NCBI GenBank assembly: GCA_035285595.1 | Contig: JAYKGV010000041.1 | Coordinates: forward strand, 1 to 19,242 | Source: VGJW01 sp035285595 | GTDB taxonomy: Bacteria; Cyanobacteriota; Sericytochromatia; S15B-MN24; VGJW01 | Direction: 5' to 3' | Length of the DNA: 19,242 nucleotides | Shown: piece by piece, positions 7,094 to 14,354 of the stretch | Layout of the letters: each line of letters opens with the position of its first letter | Numbering within the stretch: the first letter of the stretch is position 1 | The notes under the pieces: model-generated | Seen by the model: the letters and a program-made list of their open reading frames with translations, nothing else | Databases searched by the model: none | What the model was told of the DNA's origin: nothing | Position numbers and translations under genes: made by a program

Positions 7094-8224
7094 ATGTTCG
7101 AGCAGTTCACGCTGGGCGTCGAAGAGGAATACCAGATCGTCGATCCCACGACGCGGGAGCTGCGCAGCCACATCTCGGTGATGATGGACGAAGGCAGCAC
7201 CCTTCTGGGCGAGCACGTCAAGCAGGAGATGCATCAGTCCGTCATCGAAGTCGGTACGGGCATCTGCAAGAATGTGGCGGAGGCCCGGGCGGACGTGCTC
7301 AAGTTGCGCCGTATCGTGTCCGATCTGGCCCGCAAGAACGGCCTCGGCATCGCCGCGGCGGCCACCCATCCGCTCAGTGACTGGGCACAGCAGGATATCA
7401 CCGAGGCACCCCGCTACCATGCCCTCGTCGAGGACCTGCAGGACATCGCCCGTGGGAACTTGATCTTCGGCCTGCACGTGCACGTGGGGATCGAAAACAA
7501 CGATCAGGCGATTGAGCTGTTCAACCAGGCCCGTTATTTCCTGCCCCACATCCTCGCACTGTCTTGCAGTTCCCCCTTCTGGGTCGGCCGCAACACAGGT
7601 CTCAAGAGCTACCGTTGCTCGGTATTCAAGCGCTTTCCGCGCACGGGCATTCCCGATGCCTTCGATTCCTACAGCTCTTTCGACCGTTACGTGAAGACAC
7701 TGATCGAAACCGAATGCATCGACAACGGCAAGAAGATCTGGTGGGACCTGCGGCCGCACCCGTTTTTCAGCACCATCGAGTTTCGCGTCTGCGACATCCC
7801 GACCAGCGTCGACACGACCCTTGCCATCACGGCCCTTATCCAGGCTCTCGTCGTGAAGCTCTACACGCTGCGCACGCAAAATATGCAGTTTCGCGAGTAT
7901 CCTCGAGCGCTCATCGAGGAAAATAAGTGGCGGGCCAGCCGTTATGGCATCGACGGCAAGATGATCGACTTTGGCAAGAACAAGGAAGTTCACACGAAGG
8001 ATCTGATCCACGAACTCATCCTGTTCGTGGACGACGTGCTCGATCCGCTCGGGTCCAGAGCCGAGGTGGAGCACATCTACCATATACTTGATCACGGGAC
8101 GGATGCGGATCGCCAGCTCGAGGTCTACAAGGATTCTGGTGGCGACATCAAGGCGGTCGTGGACCACATCCTCGCTCAGACCATGGTGGGCGTGCCGGAG
8201 CGGATGGAGTCGCCGCTGCATTGA
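7094..8224 (+). CDS. YbdK-type carboxylate-amine ligase (GCS2 family)
   Basis: 376-aa member of the glutamate-cysteine ligase family 2 (glutamine-synthetase-like fold), close in length to E. coli YbdK (372 aa). Motifs: GVEEEYQ at 8-14 (metal/ATP-binding glutamates), THP at 91-93, FGLHVHVGI at 125-133, SSPFW at 159-163, WWDLRPHPFFSTIEFRVCD at 216-234, and EENKWRASRYGIDG at 275-288. YbdK has weak gamma-glutamylcysteine synthetase activity, and the family is generally expected to form an amide bond with a carboxylate activated by ATP. The start is ATG 7094, chosen because the family begins at MFEQFTLGVEEEY; the frame is open further upstream inside the preceding gene. GAGG lies about ten nucleotides upstream. 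Its TGA overlaps the next start (TTGA, 8221-8224). Family certain; true substrate unknown. Confidence 0.95.
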   Translation: MFEQFTLGVEEEYQIVDPTTRELRSHISVMMDEGSTLLGEHVKQEMHQSVIEVGTGICKNVAEARADVLKLRRIVSDLARKNGLGIAAAATHPLSDWAQQDITEAPRYHALVEDLQDIARGNLIFGLHVHVGIENNDQAIELFNQARYFLPHILALSCSSPFWVGRNTGLKSYRCSVFKRFPRTGIPDAFDSYSSFDRYVKTLIETECIDNGKKIWWDLRPHPFFSTIEFRVCDIPTSVDTTLAITALIQALVVKLYTLRTQNMQFREYPRALIEENKWRASRYGIDGKMIDFGKNKEVHTKDLIHELILFVDDVLDPLGSRAEVEHIYHILDHGTDADRQLEVYKDSGGDIKAVVDHILAQTMVGVPERMESPLH

Positions 8225-9249
8225 AGACCCGTCTCGACCTCGTCCTTTTCGACGAGGACCTCAGGCCAGGCGCCGCCAATGCGGTCCGGACCTGCCTGAA
8301 GGTACGCGAGGGCGAGAAGGTCACCCTCATCGCCGATCATGCCACCTTGACGGTAGCAGCATGCCTTTACGACGAATTGAAGGCCGTGGGCGCGGAAGTG
8401 TCAGACTTCGTGGTCGAAGACTACGCGCCCCGCCCTATGGGTCATATGCCTCGAGAGATTCTGGAAAGCGTCGCCCACAGCGCTGCGACGCTTTATGCCG
8501 TCAAGCCCCAACCGGGTGAAGTCCCGTCTCGCGCTCAAGTCATCAACCTCGCAACCCGCAAGAAGGTGCGCTACGGCCACATGGTGGGCATCACCGAGCA
8601 GATCATGCGAATGGGCATGCGCGCGGATTTCGATCGCATCAACCGTATGTCGCTGGGCCTGCGACAGATGTTGTCCCAGACCCGCATCATCCGGGTGACC
8701 TCACCTGCAGGAACCGACCTCGAAGTCGAACACGATCCCTTGAAGTACACGTGGATCAAGACGTCCGGTCTGATTTCACGTGATGCCTGGGGCAACCTTC
8801 CGGGCGGAGAGATCTTCACGCACCCCGATCTCGTCCGCGGCGTATGGGTGTGCGACGGCCCGGCGGGGGACTACTTCAGCGGCAAGTACGGCGATCTCGA
8901 GGCCACGCCGCTCAAGGTCGAAATTGCGAATTCACGTATCCGCAAGGCCACCTGCGACATGGAAGGCCTCGCGCAGGAATTCTGGGACTATGTCAACGAC
9001 GCCCCCAATGCCAACCGCATTGGCGAGGTTGCCGTGGGCACCAACATCGGCGTGACCGAGTTCACCGGCAACCTGCTCCAGGACGAGAAGATTCCCGGTT
9101 TCCACATCGCCTTCGGCGAACCCTGCGGGGTGCTGACCGGTGCCGACTGGTCCAGCCCCGCCCATATCGATCTCCTGGCGCGAGGGTGCAACATCTGGCT
9201 GGACGGCCAGTGCATCATGGCCAACGGGGTCTTCCTGATCGACGACTGA
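8221..9249 (+). CDS. M29-family metallopeptidase homologue (aminopeptidase T-like)
   Basis: 342-aa protein of the thermophilic metallopeptidase family M29, whose classical members remove N-terminal amino acids using two metal ions; the same fold also includes NicX-type 2,5-dihydroxypyridine dioxygenase, so catalysis is not guaranteed to be proteolysis. Likely metal-binding positions: Glu197 in LPGGEIFTHPD, Glu269 in GEVAVGTN, His295 in FHIAFGE, and His315 with Asp317 in SPAHIDLL. The N-terminal half (1-130) is the usual Rossmann-like part. The start is TTG 8221, overlapping the TGA of the YbdK-type gene, so it is translationally coupled; no ATG gives a full domain. It probably trims or releases the product of the neighbouring ligases, or carries out a modification on it. 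Confidence 0.85.
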   Translation: MKTRLDLVLFDEDLRPGAANAVRTCLKVREGEKVTLIADHATLTVAACLYDELKAVGAEVSDFVVEDYAPRPMGHMPREILESVAHSAATLYAVKPQPGEVPSRAQVINLATRKKVRYGHMVGITEQIMRMGMRADFDRINRMSLGLRQMLSQTRIIRVTSPAGTDLEVEHDPLKYTWIKTSGLISRDAWGNLPGGEIFTHPDLVRGVWVCDGPAGDYFSGKYGDLEATPLKVEIANSRIRKATCDMEGLAQEFWDYVNDAPNANRIGEVAVGTNIGVTEFTGNLLQDEKIPGFHIAFGEPCGVLTGADWSSPAHIDLLARGCNIWLDGQCIMANGVFLIDD

Positions 9250-9275
9250 GCAGCCCCCCGGGGCACGGAGGATAC

Positions 9276-10322
9276 ATGGCAAAGCAGAAGAAGACGGTGG
9301 CGCTGCTGGTGGGTTGGGAAGAGACGTTTCCCAAGGCCTTCCTCGAAGCCGTGAACCGCAAGGGCAATGGCGAAGTCGAAGCCGTGCTCGCCAAGGTCGG
9401 CGTGACCAAGATGAGCGACGAGAAGACCTACGACGTCATCGTCGATCGCATCTCCCACGAGATTCATATGTACAAGCCGTGGCTCAAGAACCAGGCCCTG
9501 AAGGGCGCTTACGTCATCAATGATCCGTTCTGGTGGCTAGCCGACGACAAGTTCTTCGACAATGCGCTGGTGGAGCAGCTCGGCGTGGCCGTGCCCAAGA
9601 CGGTGGTGCTTCCCTCCTTCACGCCGAACCCCAACACCTCGGAGAAGAGCCATCGCAACATGATGCTCATGGACTGGGAGGAGATCTTCAATTACGTAGG
9701 CTTCCCTTGCTTCCTCAAGCCCTATGACGGCGGCGGCTGGAAGCACGTCTACAAGTGCAGGACTCCCCAGGATGTCTTCGAGAACTACGCCAAGAGCGGT
9801 CAGCTGGTGATGGTCCTTCAGGAAGGCATCGAGTTCGAGAGCTACTGCCGCTGCCTGTGTATCGGCAAGGACACCATCATCCCCATCAAGTACGATCCGG
9901 GCGCCAAGGAGCGGACGGGCTTCGGGGCCTACGTCCAGTCCGAAGAGTTCGAGAAGGGACCTCTGGCCGAGCGCATTCTCCGCGACGCCCGCTTGATCAA
10001 CCACGCGCTGGGCTATGACATGAATTCGGTCGAGTTTGCCATCCGGGACGGCATCCCCTACGCCATCGACTTCATGAATCCAGCACCCGACATGGACTTC
10101 TACTCCTTGACCGAGCCCTACTTCAAGAAGGTCGTGGATGCCTTCAGCGACTATGTCATCGACCTGGCCAAGTCGGGGGCCGATCCCAACACCCGGCATT
10201 ATCCCTGGCGCGAGTTGCTGAAGACCGGAGGCAAACTGCCTGAAGTCAAGTCCGCCGTGACGACCAAGACGCGCAAGGCTGCGGCCCCCAAGGCCAAGAC
10301 CGCTGCCGCTGCGACCAAGTAA
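9276..10322 (+). CDS. ATP-grasp ligase (RimK-like) with Lys/Ala-rich C-terminal tail
   Basis: 348-aa ATP-grasp protein. The N-terminal preATP-grasp part (1-120) includes DVIVDRIS at 53-60 and NDPFWWLADDKFF at 82-94. The ATP-grasp core has CFLKPYDGGGWK at 145-156 (ATP-binding Lys148 and glycine loop), VMVLQEGIEFESYCR at 178-192, and the metal site EFAIRDGIPYAIDFMNPAPDM with Glu253, Asp265 and Asn268. Residues 326-348 form a basic tail rich in Lys and Ala, with AAPK and KTAAA units. The start is ATG 9276, with GGAGG eight to twelve nucleotides upstream; a longer open frame upstream overlaps the M29 gene and is not used. It lies 26 nt after the M29 stop and closes the operon. Expected to form a peptide or amide bond; substrate unknown. 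Confidence 0.92.
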   Translation: MAKQKKTVALLVGWEETFPKAFLEAVNRKGNGEVEAVLAKVGVTKMSDEKTYDVIVDRISHEIHMYKPWLKNQALKGAYVINDPFWWLADDKFFDNALVEQLGVAVPKTVVLPSFTPNPNTSEKSHRNMMLMDWEEIFNYVGFPCFLKPYDGGGWKHVYKCRTPQDVFENYAKSGQLVMVLQEGIEFESYCRCLCIGKDTIIPIKYDPGAKERTGFGAYVQSEEFEKGPLAERILRDARLINHALGYDMNSVEFAIRDGIPYAIDFMNPAPDMDFYSLTEPYFKKVVDAFSDYVIDLAKSGADPNTRHYPWRELLKTGGKLPEVKSAVTTKTRKAAAPKAKTAAAATK

Positions 10323-10332
10323 GCCCTTCCAG

Positions 10333-10372
10333 TGCGCGCCCCTCGCAGGCCAACAGGCAGGCGGGGGGCGCA
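10333..10372 (+). terminator. Strong GC hairpin ending the amidoligase operon
   Basis: 10333-10346 pairs with 10361-10372: TGCGC and CCCC-CGC on one arm against GCGGGGGGCGCA on the other, twelve base pairs with two single-base bulges (10338 and 10343) and a 14-nt loop. It begins 10 nt after the TAA of the last ATP-grasp gene. The downstream sequence gtcttc is only weakly T-rich. Confidence 0.6.
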
Positions 10373-10411
10373 GTCTTCAGGGCCTCTCGGAGAATAGGCG
10401 TGGGGTTGCCC

Positions 10412-10439
10412 TTGATTTGGGGAGGACCTAAAGAATACC
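10412..10439 (+). promoter_or_regulatory. Possible sigma70-type promoter for the small membrane protein gene
   Basis: TTGATT at 10412-10417 and AATACC at 10434-10439 are separated by 16 nt. Transcription would start around 10446, giving a leader of about 40 nt with an AGGGA ribosome binding site just before ATG 10485. The -10 match is modest. Confidence 0.35.
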
Positions 10440-10484
10440 TGCGCGTAAGGGAATGAGTGATTCATACCGACCCTAGGGAAAGTC

Positions 10485-10982
10485 ATGGACCTCAACTCGA
10501 ACTTCAACAGCCCCGGCTTTCCAGAGTTCCTCTCGGACGCACCGTCACCTGCACTCGTGCAGTCATTCGCGCAGGCCCCCGGGGTTGCGCCTTGGCTGGC
10601 TGCCGCAGCACCGCTGGCTCTGTCCATCGGTTCCAGCGTCGCGTCCTCGCAAGTATGGCCCAGAGTCTTCGCATCGGCGGATGGAACATCAAACTGGCCA
10701 GCCGCCACGACCCTCGGCGCCATCACGGATACGCTGGCCTTCGGGTCGGGGCACTTTCTCGCGGGTGACGTGCCGCGAAGTATCGGCATGGCCCTTGGTG
10801 GTATGGCTGTCAGGCAGTTGGCATGGGCAGGCTTCACTTCGAGCATCGCCCATTCGTGGACCGGAGCTGGCACCAAGCAGCCGTGGGATGATGCCCTGTT
10901 GCTGGGATCACTTGGTCTCTTGGGCCTCGTCTACATCGGCATTCCCGTTGATGCCTGGCAAACTGCCGCTGCTGCCCGCTGA
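10485..10982 (+). CDS. Small multi-pass membrane protein, unknown function
   Basis: 165 aa starting at ATG 10485, preceded at about seven nucleotides by AGGGA. The N-terminal 30 residues are polar; hydrophobic stretches lie near 36-52, 99-120 and 137-153. The pattern FGSGHFLAGDVPRS at 86-99 followed by a hydrophobic helix, and the end IPVDAWQTAAAAR, resembles small membrane proteins of the DUF5683/TM2-like type, which have a PGxGxxY-like turn before a helix and end with a D-A-W/Y-xTA motif. That resemblance is by eye only. It is transcribed separately from the amidoligase operon, since a hairpin and a possible promoter lie between. A functional link with the operon is not shown. Confidence 0.75.
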   Translation: MDLNSNFNSPGFPEFLSDAPSPALVQSFAQAPGVAPWLAAAAPLALSIGSSVASSQVWPRVFASADGTSNWPAATTLGAITDTLAFGSGHFLAGDVPRSIGMALGGMAVRQLAWAGFTSSIAHSWTGAGTKQPWDDALLLGSLGLLGLVYIGIPVDAWQTAAAAR

Positions 10983-11014
10983 CCGCCGCACCCGCAGGTG
11001 AGCCCTCGCTTCTG

Positions 11015-11040
11015 GCTCTCGCCCCGCCCGGATTGAGAGC
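11015..11040. terminator. Weak hairpin between convergent genes
   Basis: GCTCTC at 11015-11020 and GAGAGC at 11035-11040 form a perfect 6-bp stem with a 14-nt GC-rich loop in the 170-nt gap between the convergent genes ending at 10982 and 11153. There is no T-tract. I see nothing else in this gap. Confidence 0.3.
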
Positions 11041-11152
11041 GGCCAAGGTCGGCAGATCGTCAAGGCGCAGGCAGGGTGGACGGCGAAGCATCGGACGACA
11101 GCGCCGCATGGATGCCTGCTTCCCGGGCCTCTGCTGTACGATGCCACGCCTC

Positions 11153-11452
11153 CTACGCGCTGTAGGCAGCCGGAATCAGGTACAGAGGCGCCACGACCTC
11201 GGCAGGCTGATGGGCGACCTGAGCATAACCGGCTGCAGTCCAGAGCGCAGCCTGGAGCCATGCCCTGAGAAGTGCGTGCTCGAGGGGTCGATAGGCGACC
11301 GGGGAGATCATCCACCCGGGGGTCGCGGCCAGAAGGGGCCAGGCGAACGCACCCGTCGGCATCGTCGCAAGCGAGAGATAGGTGCAGGCCGTCGTGTGAA
11401 GGGAGCCCACAAGGGCATCTTCGGTAACCTTGGAGATGGCAGTCTCCAGCAT
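11153..11452 (-). CDS. Small hydrophobic protein, unknown function
   Basis: 99 aa, unrecognised. The start at ATG 11452 is preferred because AGGGGAG (11460-11466 on the minus strand) lies exactly seven nucleotides upstream, and because the ATG overlaps the stop of the preceding gene in a TGATG arrangement. The sequence is hydrophobic without a clear signal peptide; possible membrane-associated stretches lie at about 22-50 and 60-99 (LLRAWLQAALWTAAGY, VVAPLYLIPAAYSA). Codon use matches the neighbours, with mostly G/C third positions. It ends in TAG 30 nt or more before the convergent gene's hairpin. It could be the membrane partner of the 93-aa protein encoded just upstream. Confidence 0.6.
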   Translation of the reverse strand: MLETAISKVTEDALVGSLHTTACTYLSLATMPTGAFAWPLLAATPGWMISPVAYRPLEHALLRAWLQAALWTAAGYAQVAHQPAEVVAPLYLIPAAYSA

Positions 11453-11733
11453 CACTCGTCTCCCCTCGAAGTGAGCGCCCCCACCCCCAACGGCTGAGGC
11501 CCGAAGTGCTCCGGCAGCGGCAACTCCCTCCACGTTGCTTCACGGAACTCGCCGGAAGACAACCCCACGGCAGCTCCTTCGGCATCCGCATCGTGGTCCC
11601 GCTCGACCGTCGCCAAGGCTGGCGAGGCCGAGAGGGAAGGACTCGTCAGGGCCAGCACGACCGTTATGTCCCACCCGCTGAGCCGCACGCGTCGCACTTT
11701 GAAACCGGACTGCAAACATAATTTCCCAACCAT
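11452..11733 (-). CDS. Small protein, unknown; coupled to downstream gene
   Basis: 93 aa, unrecognised. One hydrophobic stretch at about 21-41 (WDITVVLALTSPSLSASPAL) after a basic N-terminus (FKVRRVRLSG) could be a signal or anchor; the rest is acidic and hydrophilic. Its TGA (11454-11452) overlaps the ATG of the 99-aa gene by one base, which is the main reason to believe it. No Shine-Dalgarno is seen before ATG 11733, and the frame stays open upstream to about 11860, so the true start is uncertain. It diverges from the small plus-strand ORF beginning at 11740. Confidence 0.45.
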   Translation of the reverse strand: MVGKLCLQSGFKVRRVRLSGWDITVVLALTSPSLSASPALATVERDHDADAEGAAVGLSSGEFREATWRELPLPEHFGPQPLGVGALTSRGDE

Positions 11734-11739
11734 CGTTTC

Positions 11740-11877
11740 ATGTGTCGGACGATGAAGGCAGGTAGCGGTGGTGCAGACCGGATCTCGCCCTCCAACGCCC
11801 CGGTGGCCGCAGGCTTCCTTGTCGGAGCCTTTCCACTGCGGGTACGTTATTTCGATGAGGACGAGTTCTCATTGTGA
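11740..11877 (+). CDS. Possible small ORF overlapping the large lipoprotein start
   Basis: 45 codons from ATG 11740 (or 41 from ATG 11752) ending in TGA 11875-11877, which overlaps the GTG start of the 647-aa lipoprotein as GTGA. The end reads GAFPLRVRYFDEDEFSL. First codon positions are rich in G, as in real coding sequence here. There is no visible ribosome binding site and no known family. It may be a small leader gene coupled to the lipoprotein, or chance. Confidence 0.3.
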   Translation: MCRTMKAGSGGADRISPSNAPVAAGFLVGAFPLRVRYFDEDEFSL

Positions 11878-13817
11878 GTCACCCTCGAGACTTCACCTTG
11901 AGAAAACTCGCCGCCTTCTTGGCTCTGGGCCTGTTGGGCGGGACCACGACTGGACTGTTAGCCTGTTCCGGGCCCCGGCCGGTTCCACAGACGATCAAGG
12001 CCCTGTTGCAAGGCTTGACGGGTGGGACCATGAATCCCTTCGCAGCGCTCAGCCCCAGCCCGTCCACCCTCCCCGACGGGGGGGCGATCGGTCGCTCAAG
12101 GATTTCAGGAATCCTTCGCGACGCAGGTGGTCAAGTAGTGCCCGGTGCCCAGGTCAGGGTCTTTCGGGAACTGACCCTGGCCGAGGCTTTGGTCGCCAAT
12201 GGCGCCGGTGGTCTGGGCGGCGGAGGGGCGGTTTTGCGCCGTACCCAGTCCCCGGCGACAGAGGCCGTGGCGGACGCGAATGGGCGTTACGAGTTGGAGG
12301 TACCGGCAGAAGGCAACTTGGTGCTGCTGGCCCGGGCCGAGCGAGGCCAAGGCGTCCTGATGGCTCACCGGGGAGGTTGGAATGCCCGGACGGCCGCCAC
12401 GGCTCTGAGGGATCTGCGCATGAAGCCACCCGGACGTCTGGCTGGTCGTGTCGAGGTGGATCTTCCTGAGGCCGACTTGCTTGGACTCGACGTGTTCGTG
12501 CCCGGTAGCGACTTTGTGGCCAGAACCGACGCCTCAGGCAGTTACGAGTTTTCGCAGATGCCTGAAGGCACCTACGTGGTGGTGGCCCGGCATCCGGAGT
12601 TCGGGCGTGTGGGCCTGGAAGGCGTGACGGTGATGAGTGGCGAGACCGCACGGGCCCGTACTCTGGTCCTGCGACCTGAGCGGCCCGTCGTCGGGGAAAT
12701 CGCAGGGAATTGGTACCCGGGCGAAGTCATCCGGATCAAGGGTCAAGGTTTCCGGCTCGCGGAAGGCAAGACACCGCAGGTCTTTCTTGACGGCCTGTTG
12801 CTGCCGTTGATTGGACAGGGGACTGACAGCCTCGACGTCCGGGTTCCATCGTCCTGGACCGACGGGCAGCTTCTGGTGAGTGTCGATGGCAGAGCCAGCG
12901 AGCCCGTGCGCGCCCCGCTGGTGCAGTGGAAGTTCGGGACCTTGCCGTCGCACGCCGCAGGGGGCCAGCGCCTCCAGCTGTCATTCGAGGGCCCGGCCTC
13001 CTTGCTGCGAAAGACCTCGCCCACGTTCAGGCTGGGAGATGTCATGCTGCCCGTGGACGTGTCGGAGGATAGTCGCCATCTCGCCATTCCCATGCCTCCT
13101 GCGTGGGTCGAACAGAGTGAATGGCGTCTGTCGACTCCTGATGGCCAAGTCGCCACGGGCACCGTTCCTGTCCGCCTCGTCAAGTTGATGGTCCTCGGCT
13201 ACACGGCACGCGGCATGCTGGCTCACGGTCCTGCGGAGCAGCTGCTCAAGCCCATACTTGAAACGACGTGCACCCACGGCGAGGAGGTCATCTCCACCAC
13301 CGGGACCGCGAGTTTTACGGCTGCCGCGCAGGACACCTATGGCAACTGGCTCTTGAACCCTCCGGGAATCACGTGGCGCGTGGAGGATGCGCAAGTCCCC
13401 GGAACGCTCAAGGCATCAGTCTCCGTGGATGCCAAGGGCACGCTCGAAGCCCGAAACGCCGACCCTGGATACGTCACGGTCCGTGCGGTCCTTGGTGACC
13501 TGTCGGGAAGCGATGACGAACTTGCCTTTGAAACTTGTCTTCCCCAGATCAACATGCTTCCCCCCGAGGTCGACTTGGTTCCCCCGGTCCTCAAGCTGCC
13601 TCCCCTGCGCTTGGCCAGAACCGCTGCGGCAGACGCTGAAGCTGCCGCACCAACCACCGAGGAGGCCCGAGGAGAGAGCGCCCTGCCCACGGGTTATATC
13701 ATCTACTCGCGCCCCACGGGTCTCCACCAGATCCTGCTGCCGGAGCGCGTGGGTGAAGACGGATGGTTCCTGACCCGCCACCTCGAGCCGCCGCTGCCAG
13801 ATTCGGCAGCGCCTTAG
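11874..13817 (+). CDS. Multidomain lipoprotein with carboxypeptidase-regulatory-like and Ig-like domains
   Basis: 647-aa predicted surface or periplasmic lipoprotein. The signal peptide (9-30) ends at lipobox LLAC with Cys31. Domains by eye: a carboxypeptidase-regulatory-like beta-sandwich at about 76-185 (SGILRDAGGQVVPGAQVRVF, then ADANGRYELEVPAEGN), a second at 187-268 (RTDASGSYEFSQMPEGTYVV), an IPT/TIG-like domain at about 271-348 (YPGEVIRIKGQGF), a further beta region at 350-435, and a bacterial Ig-like (Big-type) domain at about 460-555 (FTAAAQDTYGNWLL, then DAKGTLEA and PGYVTVRAV). A Pro/Ala-rich linker leads to the C-terminus. These domains usually bind carbohydrate or protein, or act as structural spacers. 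GTG 11874 has GAGG at 11857-11860; TTG 11898 is an alternative start. It ends in TAG, in frame with the next ORF. Confidence 0.88.
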   Translation: MSHPRDFTLRKLAAFLALGLLGGTTTGLLACSGPRPVPQTIKALLQGLTGGTMNPFAALSPSPSTLPDGGAIGRSRISGILRDAGGQVVPGAQVRVFRELTLAEALVANGAGGLGGGGAVLRRTQSPATEAVADANGRYELEVPAEGNLVLLARAERGQGVLMAHRGGWNARTAATALRDLRMKPPGRLAGRVEVDLPEADLLGLDVFVPGSDFVARTDASGSYEFSQMPEGTYVVVARHPEFGRVGLEGVTVMSGETARARTLVLRPERPVVGEIAGNWYPGEVIRIKGQGFRLAEGKTPQVFLDGLLLPLIGQGTDSLDVRVPSSWTDGQLLVSVDGRASEPVRAPLVQWKFGTLPSHAAGGQRLQLSFEGPASLLRKTSPTFRLGDVMLPVDVSEDSRHLAIPMPPAWVEQSEWRLSTPDGQVATGTVPVRLVKLMVLGYTARGMLAHGPAEQLLKPILETTCTHGEEVISTTGTASFTAAAQDTYGNWLLNPPGITWRVEDAQVPGTLKASVSVDAKGTLEARNADPGYVTVRAVLGDLSGSDDELAFETCLPQINMLPPEVDLVPPVLKLPPLRLARTAAADAEAAAPTTEEARGESALPTGYIIYSRPTGLHQILLPERVGEDGWFLTRHLEPPLPDSAAP

Positions 13818-13820
13818 AGC

Positions 13821-14264
13821 ATGTATGGCGGCATCGCGAGTTGGCTGGGCCGGAGCACCACGGCACCGGTGACCTTCGAGGGTACGGCCAGTTACCCGCT
13901 TGCCGGAATCGGACCGCAAGTGGAAACCTATCGGCTGCTGCCGCGATTCCGGGTCCAGTTCCTGGGTGAAGGCTGGCCCATGGCCGTAGACCAAGGCACG
14001 TCAACCAACTGGAAGGCCCCTTTCCCCATCAGCCTTTCGGACGCTGCGGGCCGTGTCTGGACCCTGCCACAGGTACAGGCGACGCGTTATCGCAACACCT
14101 CTCGTGGCGTCGATCAGCCGAGACATACCTGGGTCCTTCCGGCTGGAACGTATGTCCTGAGCGTCACGGGAGGTTCAGGCACGGCCACCCAGCCTGTGGA
14201 CATCGGCCCCTCCGGGCGCCTGGAATGGAACGAGTTTACCGTTCGCGTCCCTTGGCCAGGGTGA
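13821..14264 (+). CDS. Beta-rich domain ORF, likely severed C-terminus of the preceding lipoprotein
   Basis: 147 aa from ATG 13821, only three nucleotides after the TAG at 13815-13817 and in the same reading frame, so a single sense codon in place of TAG would join it to the 647-aa lipoprotein (about 797 aa). It looks like an extracytoplasmic beta-sandwich (TYVLSVTGGSGTATQPVDIG, FTVRVPWPG) yet has no signal peptide of its own and no ribosome binding site. These facts favour a broken or readthrough extension over an independent gene. No frameshift is needed. Alternatives: a sequencing error at the TAG, strain-level pseudogenisation, or a coupled cytoplasmic protein. Confidence 0.6.
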   Translation: MYGGIASWLGRSTTAPVTFEGTASYPLAGIGPQVETYRLLPRFRVQFLGEGWPMAVDQGTSTNWKAPFPISLSDAAGRVWTLPQVQATRYRNTSRGVDQPRHTWVLPAGTYVLSVTGGSGTATQPVDIGPSGRLEWNEFTVRVPWPG

Positions 14265-14354
14265 ACCGAAGATCTACCGACCGGCATCAGGCCAACGAAC
14301 GCTTTGTCTTCAACGAAACTTCCCCGTTAAATAACCGCACCTTAAACGATCTCG

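Noticed and set aside
7085..8221. 378-codon open frame on the minus strand opposite the YbdK-type ligase
   Set aside because: Same effect; the plus-strand protein matches a known family end to end.
5745..10322. The described permuted ATP-grasp/alpha-E/transglutaminase/NTN-hydrolase tagging system
   Set aside because: Only the ATP-grasp resembles it; there is no alpha-helical E domain, transglutaminase or NTN-hydrolase gene here, so this is a different arrangement.
10908..11591. 227-codon minus-strand frame, Arg/Cys/Ser-rich
   Set aside because: Composition is typical of out-of-frame translation; the overlapping pair at 11153-11733 has a stop/start overlap and a good ribosome binding site.
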